A stretch of DNA of 64,000 nt from an uncultured Paracoccaceae bacterium. GTDB taxonomy: Bacteria > Pseudomonadota > Alphaproteobacteria > Rhodobacterales > Rhodobacteraceae. Below, piece after piece: positions 15,867-24,519 of this stretch. Both the position numbers and the translations under genes were made by a program. Location: assembly GCA_947496535.1 (NCBI GenBank), contig CANMDE010000002.1, forward strand, positions 682,001 to 746,000. Reading direction: 5' to 3'. Every line of letters begins with the position of its first letter. Position 1 is the stretch's first letter. The notes below the pieces were generated by a model. The model was given only the letters and a program-made list of their open reading frames with translations. It ran no database searches and was not told the origin of the DNA.

Positions 15867-16826
15867 ATGGACGCTTTGCTGACACCAGAATTTCGCGCCT
15901 TCTCTGCCCGGCTGGGCCAGGACCCATTGCGCGTTCAGGGACCGGGTGGGAATACCTCGATCAAGTCTGATGACGTCATGTGGATCAAAGCATCCGGGAC
16001 TGAATTGGCTGATGCAGAACAAAAGCCCATCTTTGTTGCCGTTAATCGCAACGCGGCAAAGGCAGAGGCCACCGGCGCCGGGGACGGAAGCTGCAAAGAT
16101 ACAGTTTTGGACCCTGCCAACACCTTGCGACCCTCGATCGAGACGACCTTCCATGCGGCGCTGGATTGGCCAGTGGTGGCGCATACTCATTCGATTGCAA
16201 CACTCGTGCACGCGATCAGTACCGAGGGGCGCGTGGCAGCAAAGCAGAAACTGGCTGGTTTCCCCGCGATCTTCGTCCCCTACGCCAAGCCGGGACTACC
16301 GCTGACCCGCCAGATACTGGCCCGCGCCACACCACAGACGCAGGTCGTAGTGCTTCAAAACCACGGGCTCATCTGTTGTGGGAACACGGTTGCCGAAACT
16401 GCCGACATGATGGACGAAGTTGAATCATTGCTGGCGATGCCGGAACGGCCACGTCTGGACACACCCGACGGTCCGCGACACGAGGGCTTTGAAAGAATCG
16501 CCGAAAGTTGGATGGCGTTTGACGGGCGGGTGGCAGAGCTTGCCTTGGCCGCATCGTATTATCCAGACCATGTGGTCTTTCTCGGGCCTGGATTACCAAA
16601 GGCCGACCACGATGACCGACCACCGGTCGTATTTGCCCCCGGCGAAGGTGTCTATCTGCGAGATGGCGCAACATCATCGCAACGCGCCATGATCCGCTGC
16701 TTGTCTGACTGCCTTGGCCGTTTGCCCGAAGACTGGTCAGCAGAGCCTATTGGCCAAGCGGCAGAGGCCGAACTATTGAACTGGGACGCTGAAAAGTACC
16801 GTCAGGCGCTGGCCGCCAGAGGATGA
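15867..16826 (+). CDS. Class II aldolase/adducin family protein
   Basis: A 319-residue relative of class II aldolases, longer than the usual 210-260 residues because of a C-terminal extension of about 100 residues. Seen: VQGPGGNTSIK (phosphate loop), VVAHTHSIATLVH (zinc histidines) and LQNHGLICCG. It resembles the aldolase half of RhaD/AldH-type fusion proteins. GAGGTGAAAG precedes the ATG. The stop overlaps the kinase start by four bases. It probably cleaves the product of the adjacent FGGY kinase. It is quite different from the OtnC-like aldolase at the other end of the regulon. Confidence 0.85.
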   Translation: MDALLTPEFRAFSARLGQDPLRVQGPGGNTSIKSDDVMWIKASGTELADAEQKPIFVAVNRNAAKAEATGAGDGSCKDTVLDPANTLRPSIETTFHAALDWPVVAHTHSIATLVHAISTEGRVAAKQKLAGFPAIFVPYAKPGLPLTRQILARATPQTQVVVLQNHGLICCGNTVAETADMMDEVESLLAMPERPRLDTPDGPRHEGFERIAESWMAFDGRVAELALAASYYPDHVVFLGPGLPKADHDDRPPVVFAPGEGVYLRDGATSSQRAMIRCLSDCLGRLPEDWSAEPIGQAAEAELLNWDAEKYRQALAARG

Positions 16827-18109
16827 CCGAACTCAGCCTTGGGATCGATATCGGAACGTCTGGCATACGGACTGCTGTTCTGGACGCGAGTGGTGATCTG
16901 GTGTCGTCCGTGCGCGTGCAGCACGAACCGCAACCCCCCGAACGGATCAATGCTGCCGCTTGGTGGCGGTCGGTGCAGGGATGCATTCATAAGCAATCTG
17001 AGGCGCTGGGCGAAGTCGGCCAGAGCATAGGAAATGTTACGCGCATCGGCGTCGATGGCACATCAGGCACGATGGTTTTGACAGATGTTGCGCTGAACCC
17101 TGTGACCCGTGCGCTGATGTACAATTCGTCCGGTTTTGACGGGGAGGCCGAGACCATCGCGCGCCACGCACCCGACACGCATATCACCAAAGGATCGAAC
17201 TCGGCCCTTGCGCGGGCTTTGCGCCTGCAATCCGAGGACACCGAAAACGAGGCTGTCCACCTACTGCATCAAGCGGACTACATAACCGCCCATCTGTTGG
17301 GATACGGTGGAATATCTGACCACAATAACGCCCTAAAAACCGGGTTCGACCCAGCGGTAGAAACCTGGCCTGATTGGTTCAGCGCAACAGGTCTTCGCAC
17401 ACAACTGCTCCCAAAACCGATGCCTGCTGGCGTCGCCATAGACCAGATATCATCCCACGTCGCCGACAAGTTTGGGTTTGCCAAAACCGTCACAATCCAT
17501 GCGGGCACCACAGACAGCATCGCGGCCTTCATGGCGGCGGCACCGTTGGAGGTTGGCGCTGCGGTGACATCCTTGGGAACCACTCTGGCGGTCAAGATCC
17601 TGAGCAAGACGCGTATCGACGACCCGGAGGCGGGTTTGTATTCGCATCGCTTGGGCAACTACTGGCTGGCTGGTGGCGCATCGAATACTGGTGGCGGTGT
17701 GCTGGCGTCGTACTTTACAACAGATGAACTCGCGCAGCTTTCGAAAAGGATCGATCCCGGCATCGAAAGCCAGCTCGACTACTATCCACTGCTCAAACCC
17801 GGAGAGCGTTTCCCGATCAATGATCCTGATTTCCAACCCCGGATGGACCCTCGACCCAGCGACGACACGGCATTTCTGCACGGACTTCTCGAAAGCATCG
17901 CCCGTATTGAGGCAAAGTGCTACGACGTCATAACAGAGCGCGGCGGCACGTTTCCAAAGCAGCTTTTCACTGCGGGTGGCGGTGCCGAAAACGACGTCTG
18001 GACCGCCATCCGGGCGCGCGTATTAGGCATCTCACCCGGCGGCGCACGATATTCTGAGGCATCCATCGGAATTGCGCGGCTGATACAGGCGCAGTCAGCT
18101 ACCGTATAG
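16823..18109 (+). CDS. FGGY-family carbohydrate kinase
   Basis: A 428-residue sugar kinase with two actin-like domains. Seen: LGIDIGTSGIRTAVLDASG at the N-terminus, RIGVDGTSGTMVLTD, HQADYITAHLLGY (the aspartate is the likely base), HAGTTDSIAAFMAAA and GGASNTGGG. It is shorter than xylulokinase or ribulokinase (about 480-550), like some less-studied FGGY groups. It should phosphorylate the sugar or ketose that the preceding aldolase then splits. It overlaps the aldolase by ATGA, and its last 15 bases overlap the convergent ketopantoate-reductase-like gene. Confidence 0.9.
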   Translation: MTELSLGIDIGTSGIRTAVLDASGDLVSSVRVQHEPQPPERINAAAWWRSVQGCIHKQSEALGEVGQSIGNVTRIGVDGTSGTMVLTDVALNPVTRALMYNSSGFDGEAETIARHAPDTHITKGSNSALARALRLQSEDTENEAVHLLHQADYITAHLLGYGGISDHNNALKTGFDPAVETWPDWFSATGLRTQLLPKPMPAGVAIDQISSHVADKFGFAKTVTIHAGTTDSIAAFMAAAPLEVGAAVTSLGTTLAVKILSKTRIDDPEAGLYSHRLGNYWLAGGASNTGGGVLASYFTTDELAQLSKRIDPGIESQLDYYPLLKPGERFPINDPDFQPRMDPRPSDDTAFLHGLLESIARIEAKCYDVITERGGTFPKQLFTAGGGAENDVWTAIRARVLGISPGGARYSEASIGIARLIQAQSATV

Positions 18110-19078
18110 CCCCGCAGATTTGCCCCTTAGTTGGGTAAGAGCCAGAACCGTATCAATTGTTGGTGTCGGCGTTTGGGTAATCCGGCCCAGTTCCTGTACT
18201 GAACCTACCAGCGCGTCGATTTCCATGGGTCGCCCAGCATCAAGGTCTTGCAACATCGACGTTCTGTGCGCGCCGACGGCAGCACCGCCGTCAATCCGCC
18301 GGTCGACATCAATGGGAAACTTGACGCCTAGCTTTTCGGCGATCTCTTGTGCCTCGATCATCATGCCGCGCGCTACGGCCCGCGTACTGGGGTCGGTACA
18401 CAGCACGTCAAGTGTCGCATGTGTGAGCGCAGAAATTGGATTGAACGACAGATTGCCCCAGAGCTTGACCCAGATTTCATCACGCAGACGCGGTCGCACC
18501 GGGGCCTTGAGACCAGCGGCTGACAACGCTTTGGAAAGCGCCAGCGCACGGTCCGATTTGCTGCCATCGGGTTCACCAAGCGAAAACCGGTTGCCTTCGA
18601 TATGCTTGATCGTGCCCGGTTCAGAGACTTCGGCAGCCGGATAAACCACACAGCCCAGCACCCGATCTGGTCCAAAGCCGTCCCACTGGGCATTGCCTGG
18701 GTCAACGCTGGCCAACCGTGTCCCCTCAAGATCTGTGCCGATCTTGTGGAAATACCACCATGGTACCCCGTTCACACCGCTGACAATGGTTGTGTGATCG
18801 CCGATCAGCGGCTGCATCTTGGGTACGACCGGTGGCACCGAATGGGCCTTGAGCGTGACAATCACGTAGTCCTGCGGCCCCAGATCCGAAGGATCGTCGC
18901 TCGCCGTTACTTGAACCGTGGTGGGGTCGCTGTCTTCTTCGATCAGCGTCAGACCCTTGTCGCGCATAGCCGCCAAGTGCGGCCCCCGCGCCACAAGGCT
19001 GACATCCGCACCGGCTTGTGCCAGTTTGACGCCCATATATCCGCCAATGGCGCCGGCTCCGAAGATACAGATTTTCAT
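18095..19078 (-). CDS. 2-dehydropantoate 2-reductase family protein (PanE/ApbA-like)
   Basis: A 327-residue NADP-dependent reductase of the ketopantoate reductase fold. The N-terminal Rossmann loop is IFGAGAIGGYMGVKLAQAGADV; the C-terminal domain includes VKLWGNLSFNPISALTHATL, typical of this family. It is last in an operon with an acyl-CoA ligase and a TctCBA importer, which suggests it acts on the 2-oxo or 2-hydroxy acid that is imported rather than in pantothenate synthesis (inference). It lies 5 bases after the ligase gene. Confidence 0.88.
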   Translation of the reverse strand: MKICIFGAGAIGGYMGVKLAQAGADVSLVARGPHLAAMRDKGLTLIEEDSDPTTVQVTASDDPSDLGPQDYVIVTLKAHSVPPVVPKMQPLIGDHTTIVSGVNGVPWWYFHKIGTDLEGTRLASVDPGNAQWDGFGPDRVLGCVVYPAAEVSEPGTIKHIEGNRFSLGEPDGSKSDRALALSKALSAAGLKAPVRPRLRDEIWVKLWGNLSFNPISALTHATLDVLCTDPSTRAVARGMMIEAQEIAEKLGVKFPIDVDRRIDGGAAVGAHRTSMLQDLDAGRPMEIDALVGSVQELGRITQTPTPTIDTVLALTQLRGKSAGLYGS

Positions 19079-19083
19079 TGTGT

Positions 19084-20613
19084 TCAGGCCTTTTCCACCA
19101 GCCCGAGCTTTTCAGCCAGACCAATACGCTGCATCTTGCCCGTCGCCCCTTTGGGGATTTCATCCAGAATGATGACTTTACGCGGTACCTTGAAATCAGC
19201 CATACGCTCTGTCGCGAAGGCCCGAATGTCTTTCTCCGTCGCGGTTGAACCCTCTTTGAGGACAAGTGCAGCCGCAACTTCTTCGCCCAGCTTTGGATGC
19301 GGCAGTGCAAAGGTCACGACCTGCGCCACATCGGGATGGTCTAGCAGAACGCCGTCCACCTCCAGCGGGCTGATCTTTTCGCCACCACGGTTGATGATCT
19401 CTTTCAGTCGACCAGTCAGGTGCAGATATCCATCGTCGTCAAAGGCCCCCTGATCACCGGTGCGGAACCAGCGTGCGCCGTCAGCTTCAAAGAAGTTTTT
19501 GGCATTGGCCTCTGGATTGCTCTCATAGCCCGGAGTGACGTTTGGCCCCGAAATGACAACCTCGCCGGTGCCTTCGATCAGATGATCCTCGGCCTCATGT
19601 GCGATGCGAACCTTTGGACCTGCTTCGATACCGACTGCACCGGGTTTCTGTTCGCGCGGTGGCAGCGGGTTTGACGCCATCTGGTGGGCTGCCTCTGTCA
19701 TGCCGTAGCCTTCGATGACTGGTGCGCCGAAGGTTTCGTTCAATGCCAGCATGACCTGTGCGGGCAAAGAAGCCGAAGACGACCGCAAGAACCGCAGTTT
19801 GGCATCCGCAATCACATCCGCATTGCGGGCCGCACGTGTCAGGATTGCCTGATGCATGGTTGGCACCGCTGTATACCAGGTCGGCTGCGCCTCTTTCATG
19901 AAGCCAAAGAAGCGGAGCGCGTCAAAGCCAGGCGAACACCAGATCGATGCACCTGCGGCCAACGATGCCGCGACGGCCGCAATCAGCCCGTGGATGTGGA
20001 ACAGGGGCATGACGTTCAGGCACCGGTCCGCTTGCGTCAGATCCAGCGACACGCGAATATGCTCGGCAGAGGCCGCGATGTTGGATTGCAGCAATGGGAC
20101 GATCTTGGGGCGCGATGTCGTGCCGGATGTATGCAGGATCAAGGCCACGTCGTCTGTTCCGGGGGTTTGCGTATTGGCGGTACCGGTCGCATCCGACGTC
20201 AGCGTAAAGTATCCAGCTGCGGCCCCGTCAGGCACAGCAAGACGGATAACGGCCATCCCGGCTTTTGTCGCAGCCGCGAGAGCGGGCCCATCATAGTCTT
20301 CGGTCACGACAAGCGCCTTGGCCTGAAGGTCCGACAGATAGAATTCATACTCTTCCTCGCGGTAGGCGGGGTTGAGCGGGGCAGTCGTCGCGACCTGTGC
20401 AATCGTGACAAAAGCTGTCGCCATTTCTGGGCCGTTCGGCAGCACAATCGCGACACGATCACCTTGGCCAATACCCATTTCATGCAGCGTTTTTGTCACC
20501 TCATCGGTGAGGCTGCGCAGGCCGTCATAGCTTAGCCATGATCGGCCAAGCGCACCAATGGCAGGCGCGCTGCCTTCGTGGCCAGACAAAAGGGCGCTCA
20601 TTGTTGTATGCAT
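19084..20613 (-). CDS. AMP-forming acyl-CoA synthetase (oxalyl-CoA ligase-like)
   Basis: A 509-residue member of the ANL adenylating superfamily. The P-loop LILHTSGTTSRPKIVPL, the A5 segment EGYGMTEAAHQM, WFRTGDQGAFDDDGYLHLTGR and the C-terminal lysine in PKGATGKMQRI are all present. Overall it resembles the Pcs60/AAE3 oxalate-CoA ligase branch, which is my reading and unproven. It activates a carboxylic acid as its CoA thioester. The coupling to a Tct importer 21 bases upstream suggests that the imported carboxylate is its substrate. Confidence 0.88.
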   Translation of the reverse strand: MHTTMSALLSGHEGSAPAIGALGRSWLSYDGLRSLTDEVTKTLHEMGIGQGDRVAIVLPNGPEMATAFVTIAQVATTAPLNPAYREEEYEFYLSDLQAKALVVTEDYDGPALAAATKAGMAVIRLAVPDGAAAGYFTLTSDATGTANTQTPGTDDVALILHTSGTTSRPKIVPLLQSNIAASAEHIRVSLDLTQADRCLNVMPLFHIHGLIAAVAASLAAGASIWCSPGFDALRFFGFMKEAQPTWYTAVPTMHQAILTRAARNADVIADAKLRFLRSSSASLPAQVMLALNETFGAPVIEGYGMTEAAHQMASNPLPPREQKPGAVGIEAGPKVRIAHEAEDHLIEGTGEVVISGPNVTPGYESNPEANAKNFFEADGARWFRTGDQGAFDDDGYLHLTGRLKEIINRGGEKISPLEVDGVLLDHPDVAQVVTFALPHPKLGEEVAAALVLKEGSTATEKDIRAFATERMADFKVPRKVIILDEIPKGATGKMQRIGLAEKLGLVEKA

Positions 20614-20634
20614 GGTTCAGTCCTCGGTTCAGTG

Positions 20635-22164
20635 TCAGTCGGCGGGGCTCTCGTTCGCTGCTGTCTTGCGACGAGAGAAGCGATGCAAATGTTTCAAAAG
20701 CGGCAGCAGGAAGAAAACAGCGCTGATTGCAATAAAGGTGGCAGATAGTGGACGTTCGACGAATGCCATTACGTTACCCTGTTCCGCGATCAATGTCTGG
20801 CGAAAGCTCTTTTCCATCAATGGGCCAAGAACCAGCGCCAGGACAAGCGGGGCCATCGGGTAATCGGCCTTGCGCAAAACGTAGCCGCCCACGCCAAAGC
20901 CCACAATCAACCAGACGTCGTGCATCTTTTGGTTGGGGGCATAGCCACCGACGATGCACAATACGATCACCATCGCACATAAGACGGTGAACGGCATTCT
21001 CAGCGCCCAAACGAAAACTGGGATCAGTGCGATGTTCACAATCACAGCCGCAAAATTAGCGGTGTAGAGTGACGAAATCAGACCCCAGACAAAATCAGGC
21101 TGTTCGATGAAAAGCAGTGGTCCGGGGACCAGCCCCCACATCACCATGCCTCCAAGCAATAGTGCGGTGGTGGGTGAACCCGGAATGCCCAGCGTCAGCA
21201 TCGGCAATAGCGAACCGGTAGAAGCGGCATTGTTGGCCGTTTCAGGTGCGACCACACCTTCAATGTTGCCCTTCCCAAAGGAATCCGGCTTTTTCGACAT
21301 CAGCTTGGACAGCCCATATGCCATAAGCGCCGCTGGTGTGGCCCCGGCGGCTGGCAACATTCCCACAAAAAACCCGATCAGAGACCCAAAGGTCATCGTG
21401 CGCCAAAGCTTGTTCATCTCTTTCAGGCCTAGCCAAAGCTCTTTGAATGTCAGCTTGGCTGGCGTCACGGCGGGCGCTGATTTGGAAGTTTCAATCGTGT
21501 GCAGGATCTCACCGATCCCATAAACACCGATGGCCAGAACCAGAAAACTGACACCCGAATAAAATCCTGGCTGATCAAAGAAAATCAAACGTGGCTGTCC
21601 CGAAATCAGGTCAAGCCCGACGGTCGACAGAACAAGCCCAAGACAGATCATGATAATGGTCTTGAGAACGTCATCACCGCCCAAACCGACGAATGTGGTA
21701 AAGGCCAGCAGCACAAGCGCGAATTCTTCGGGCGGCCCAAAGGCCAGCGCAACATCGGCCAGAGGTGCCGCAAATAGCGTAAACAGAACGACGGAAATCG
21801 TGCCCCCAACAAAGGACGCCACCGCCGCCGCAATAAGAGCAAGCCCCGCCTTGCCCTGTTGGGCCATCGGCCTGCCATCAAAGGTGGTTGCCACCGCCGT
21901 CGAGGCACCGGGTATCCCCAACAGAATAGAGCTTATCGCCCCACCATACATCGCGCCGTAATAGATCGCGGCCAGCAGGATGATCGCGGATGATGGCGGA
22001 ACGATAAACGTGATCGGCAGCACGATTGCCACACCATTGACCGACCCAAGTCCGGGCATGGCGCCAATGAACAGACCAGCTGTCACACCGATTAATACGA
22101 TCATCAGGTTTGTGACTGAAAGCGATGTCGCAAAACCGTCCGCGAGATGTCCGAGTAGTTCCAT
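20635..22164 (-). CDS. Tripartite tricarboxylate transporter, large permease TctA
   Basis: A 509-residue, strongly hydrophobic permease with about 11-12 membrane segments. Family signatures are GLFIGAMPGLGSVNGVAIVLPITF and, mid-protein, FFVGMLPAAGATPAALMAYG. It forms the translocation unit with TctB, and solute is delivered by the TctC-type binding protein. The operon order is tctC, tctB, tctA, ligase, reductase. The solute is probably a di- or tricarboxylate or a related acid. Confidence 0.95.
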   Translation of the reverse strand: MELLGHLADGFATSLSVTNLMIVLIGVTAGLFIGAMPGLGSVNGVAIVLPITFIVPPSSAIILLAAIYYGAMYGGAISSILLGIPGASTAVATTFDGRPMAQQGKAGLALIAAAVASFVGGTISVVLFTLFAAPLADVALAFGPPEEFALVLLAFTTFVGLGGDDVLKTIIMICLGLVLSTVGLDLISGQPRLIFFDQPGFYSGVSFLVLAIGVYGIGEILHTIETSKSAPAVTPAKLTFKELWLGLKEMNKLWRTMTFGSLIGFFVGMLPAAGATPAALMAYGLSKLMSKKPDSFGKGNIEGVVAPETANNAASTGSLLPMLTLGIPGSPTTALLLGGMVMWGLVPGPLLFIEQPDFVWGLISSLYTANFAAVIVNIALIPVFVWALRMPFTVLCAMVIVLCIVGGYAPNQKMHDVWLIVGFGVGGYVLRKADYPMAPLVLALVLGPLMEKSFRQTLIAEQGNVMAFVERPLSATFIAISAVFFLLPLLKHLHRFSRRKTAANESPAD

Positions 22165-22176
22165 TGTCCGCGGCCC

Positions 22177-22668
22177 TCAGAAAAACATTGCGTATAGTGG
22201 AACGAAAAACGGTTCTGTCAGGCCCTTGGGCAGCAGAATTTTCAGTGTAACCTCGAAAAAGAAGAACAGGAAAATCGGCGTGCAAACCGTCAAAATCACG
22301 GTCAACGTCCATCCGTGTTTGCCAAAGAACCTCAGATACCAGATCAAAAACAATGGCAAAGCGACATAGGCTCCAGCCCAAGTGATCAGCCAGACAGTCA
22401 CCAAAAGTGCAATGACCACGAAGACAACTGACTTAAACGTATCGGTGTCAAAGAAGGTTTCGGAATACTTAACGTTACTCCGCAGGGATCGAACCAAGAT
22501 TCCCCCGGCAGAGACAAACATGATCAGGGATAACCAGAACGGAAACGCCCCACCACCAGGACCGCCCGTCATGCCATTCCACCCAATCGGTAGAGCACTG
22601 GCATGGATCATGAAATAGACAGAAATGGCCATCAGAGCCATTGCAATCAGTCTATCAGCCTTCGCCAT
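22177..22668 (-). CDS. Tripartite tricarboxylate transporter, small permease TctB
   Basis: A 163-residue small membrane subunit with four predicted segments, including ALMAISVYFMIHASALPIGW and FWLSLIMFVSAGGILV. Twelve bases separate it from tctA. Length and hydropathy match TctB; primary sequence is poorly conserved in this family, so position in the operon carries much of the weight. Confidence 0.9.
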   Translation of the reverse strand: MAKADRLIAMALMAISVYFMIHASALPIGWNGMTGGPGGGAFPFWLSLIMFVSAGGILVRSLRSNVKYSETFFDTDTFKSVVFVVIALLVTVWLITWAGAYVALPLFLIWYLRFFGKHGWTLTVILTVCTPIFLFFFFEVTLKILLPKGLTEPFFVPLYAMFF

Positions 22669-22700
22669 AGATTATTCTCGTTTTGAAAAATGCCAAATAA

Positions 22701-22722
22701 GGCATGGCGCTAACGCCATGCC
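22701..22722 (-). terminator. Hairpin between tctC and tctB (attenuator or partial terminator)
   Basis: A perfect 9-base stem (GGCATGGCG / CGCCATGCC) with a 4-base loop in the 76-base gap after the binding-protein stop. On the minus strand it is followed by TTATTTGGCATTTTT. It would let some transcripts stop after the binding protein, giving excess of that subunit, or protect its 3' end. Confidence 0.65.
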
Positions 22723-22744
22723 TTTCGATGCGGACGAAGTCCGA

Positions 22745-23725
22745 TCAGTTGGTTGCTTCGCCCATTGTATTCAATAGCTCCGCGTGCTTGCCGCGTTCCT
22801 CGACGAAATAGGCTTGCAGGTCTTCACCTGTCAGGAATTCGGCCATCAGGGCCTTTTCCTGGGTGTAGGTCTGCCATTCTTCGGAAGCATTCAGCTGTTC
22901 GAACATCGCTGTGTAGTAAGCGACAGCTTCAGGTGCCATATCCTTTGGGGCAACAAACGAACGCTGCATCCAATAAACCAGATCATGGCCCAACTCACCC
23001 ATTGTGGGAGTGTCAGGAAGTGCTTCGATCCGGTCGGGTGTAAAGGCCGCAATCGGGCGCAAGTTACCTGCCTGATAGAAACCCAATGCTTCGGAAGGGT
23101 TGTTGACGCTGGAATCGATATGCCCGCCTACAAGGTTCTTGGCGACATCACCGCCACCGGAAAACGGCACGTAAGTCACTGAGACATCAAATTCTTCTTC
23201 CAGCATTGCTGTAACAAGGCTGTCTTCCTGGCCGGTACCTGTACCGCCCATTTTCCAGGTGCCGCCAGATTCTTTGACTGCGGCGACATAATCATCAAGC
23301 GTTTCGATATCGCTGTCTGCGTTGACCCACAGCACGAACGTATCAAGCGCCATGCGGGCAATCGGCGTAAATTCCTCGATATCAACACCGATGTCCGTAC
23401 GGAGCGGCGTTGTATAATAGCTGTTGAGGGTCGCCATGATGACGTGGTTATCGCCTTCTTTGTCCATCAGATAGCGCAAAGCCTCTGCACCGGACCCACC
23501 GCCTTTGTTGACGGGTAAAATCGGCATGTTCGACAGATTTTCTTTCTGAATGATCGATTGGAACAGACGCGCAAGTCGATCAGCGCCCCCACCCTGACCA
23601 GCCATGATAACCATCTCAACCGGCTTTTGCGGTTCCCAATCCTGAGCAGCGGCAGGGGTTGCAAGAGCAAAGGCAGCAGACGCGGCAGCAGCAAGTGAAA
23701 AATGCCGCATGAAAGTGTAAGTCAT
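22745..23725 (-). CDS. Tripartite tricarboxylate transporter substrate-binding protein (TctC/Bug)
   Basis: A 326-residue periplasmic binding protein. The signal peptide ends at ATPAAAQDW. Typical Bug-family features: WEPQKPVEMVIMAGQGGGADRLAR near the mature N-terminus, GGTGTGQEDSL, a glycine-rich YVPFSGGGDVAKNLVGGHID and RPIAAFTPDRIEALPDTPTM. GGGAG lies 8 bases before the ATG. First gene of the five-gene leftward operon. The acidic solute cannot be named. Confidence 0.94.
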   Translation of the reverse strand: MTYTFMRHFSLAAAASAAFALATPAAAQDWEPQKPVEMVIMAGQGGGADRLARLFQSIIQKENLSNMPILPVNKGGGSGAEALRYLMDKEGDNHVIMATLNSYYTTPLRTDIGVDIEEFTPIARMALDTFVLWVNADSDIETLDDYVAAVKESGGTWKMGGTGTGQEDSLVTAMLEEEFDVSVTYVPFSGGGDVAKNLVGGHIDSSVNNPSEALGFYQAGNLRPIAAFTPDRIEALPDTPTMGELGHDLVYWMQRSFVAPKDMAPEAVAYYTAMFEQLNASEEWQTYTQEKALMAEFLTGEDLQAYFVEERGKHAELLNTMGEATN

Positions 23726-24029
23726 ATAAAGTTCTCCCTATGACGACGAGGCGACTTTTTTGTATTACTGGTAGTCTATCACGGGGTTAACGTTCGCCTT
23801 ACACTGTCAACTTAGGCTTGCGAAAAAAAAGCTACAATGAAAAATGCAGTCTAGGGATGAAATTATTGGACACTGCAATCGCAGCGCCTAGTTTTTGAAA
23901 ACTGTGATGTGCCAATAAGCTCGCATCAAAATTTGCCGACGTAGCGAGGTCACTTTGCAGCAGCGCTGAAAGTATCCCGCTGACTGGTACAGGACTGTTT
24001 CTGGTCCGCTGTGTATGGCGCGAGAGCGG

Positions 24030-24051
24030 ACTAATCTAAGCAAAGATTAGT
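24030..24051 (+). terminator. Terminator-like hairpin in the 23.7-24.5 kb intergenic region
   Basis: Stem ACTAATCT / AGATTAGT (8 bases, 6-base loop AAGCAA); the T ending the stem is followed by TTTATC on the plus strand. No plus-strand gene ends here, so it could end a small RNA starting near 23.8-24.0 kb, or be left over from lost genes. Confidence 0.35.
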
Positions 24052-24304
24052 TTTATCTCCACTCCTTGGAGGTAGTGGACCAGCGGTGATCATTCTGCGG
24101 TCAGTTGGTTATTTTCAAGGCATTCAGGCATCCGAAGGCGTATGCGCCTGTCTTTGATTTGTGGGCAGCACTCGCAATGTGCCATTGGCCACTTTGATGG
24201 CCATTTGGGACCATCTCTCTCGGACCTGCAGGCGAACCCATTAACAGCGATTTCGCTCAACTCTCTGCGCGGCTTGCCTCCTTAAGCCATTCTTCATAAT
24301 CGCC

Positions 24305-24381
24305 ACCGTTCGCTGCATTAATTCAGCTCAAGGGTGCAATTTCATCCCCGGTGCCCGACGTTTTGCCGACGCTTGTCCGAC
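24305..24381 (-). repeat. Bipartite intergenic repeat, copy A
   Basis: On the minus strand a 27-base block (24381-24355) has GTCGG three times and contains GCGTCGGCAAAACGTCGG. A 33-base gap leads to TTAATGCAGCGAACGGT (24321-24305). The copy at 53494-53561 matches the first block at 25 of 27 bases and the second at 16 of 17, with a 24-base gap. Both copies are outside genes. Nature unknown. Confidence 0.6.
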
Positions 24382-24493
24382 CGTTTTCGGGCCAGCCAAC
24401 TGACTGAAAATTGTGGAAATTAACCAAGATCGCCTGCGAATCGGTCAGGCTATCGCACGCACCCCACCGGGCGTTGCGGCTACCAAATGAAAA

Positions 24494-24510
24494 GGGGCCG
24501 CGCGGGCCCC
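24494..24510 (-). terminator. Rho-independent terminator of the ETF-QO gene
   Basis: GGGGCC (24494-24499) pairs with GGCCCC (24505-24510) around a 5-base loop. On the minus strand TTTTCATTT follows. It begins 10 bases after the ETF-QO stop. Confidence 0.75.
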
Positions 24511-24519
24511 GAATTCACG

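Larger units (their letters stand above)
23726..24493. other. Long intergenic region with decayed sequence, hairpins and a repeat copy
   Basis: About 770 bases without a convincing gene. It holds the tctC promoter on the left. A structured block follows at 24001-24086, where GTCCGCT (24004-24010) can pair with AGCGGAC (24025-24031), and CTGGTCC (24001-24007) with GGACCAG (24077-24083). One copy of a bipartite repeat (24305-24381) lies near the right end. On the minus strand several short frames are broken by stops, for example one reading INAANGGDYEEWLKEASRAES near 24320-24258, which may be a gene remnant; I cannot identify it. Confidence 0.5.

Noticed and set aside
18602..20535. Two plus-strand frames of 283 codons opposite the ketopantoate-reductase-like and acyl-CoA ligase genes
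   Set aside because: They are shadows of strongly conserved minus-strand genes.
24258..24323. Possible pseudogene fragment on the minus strand (INAANGGDYEEW...)
   Set aside because: Only about 21 codons between stops, with no identifiable parent gene; mentioned under the intergenic region rather than called.
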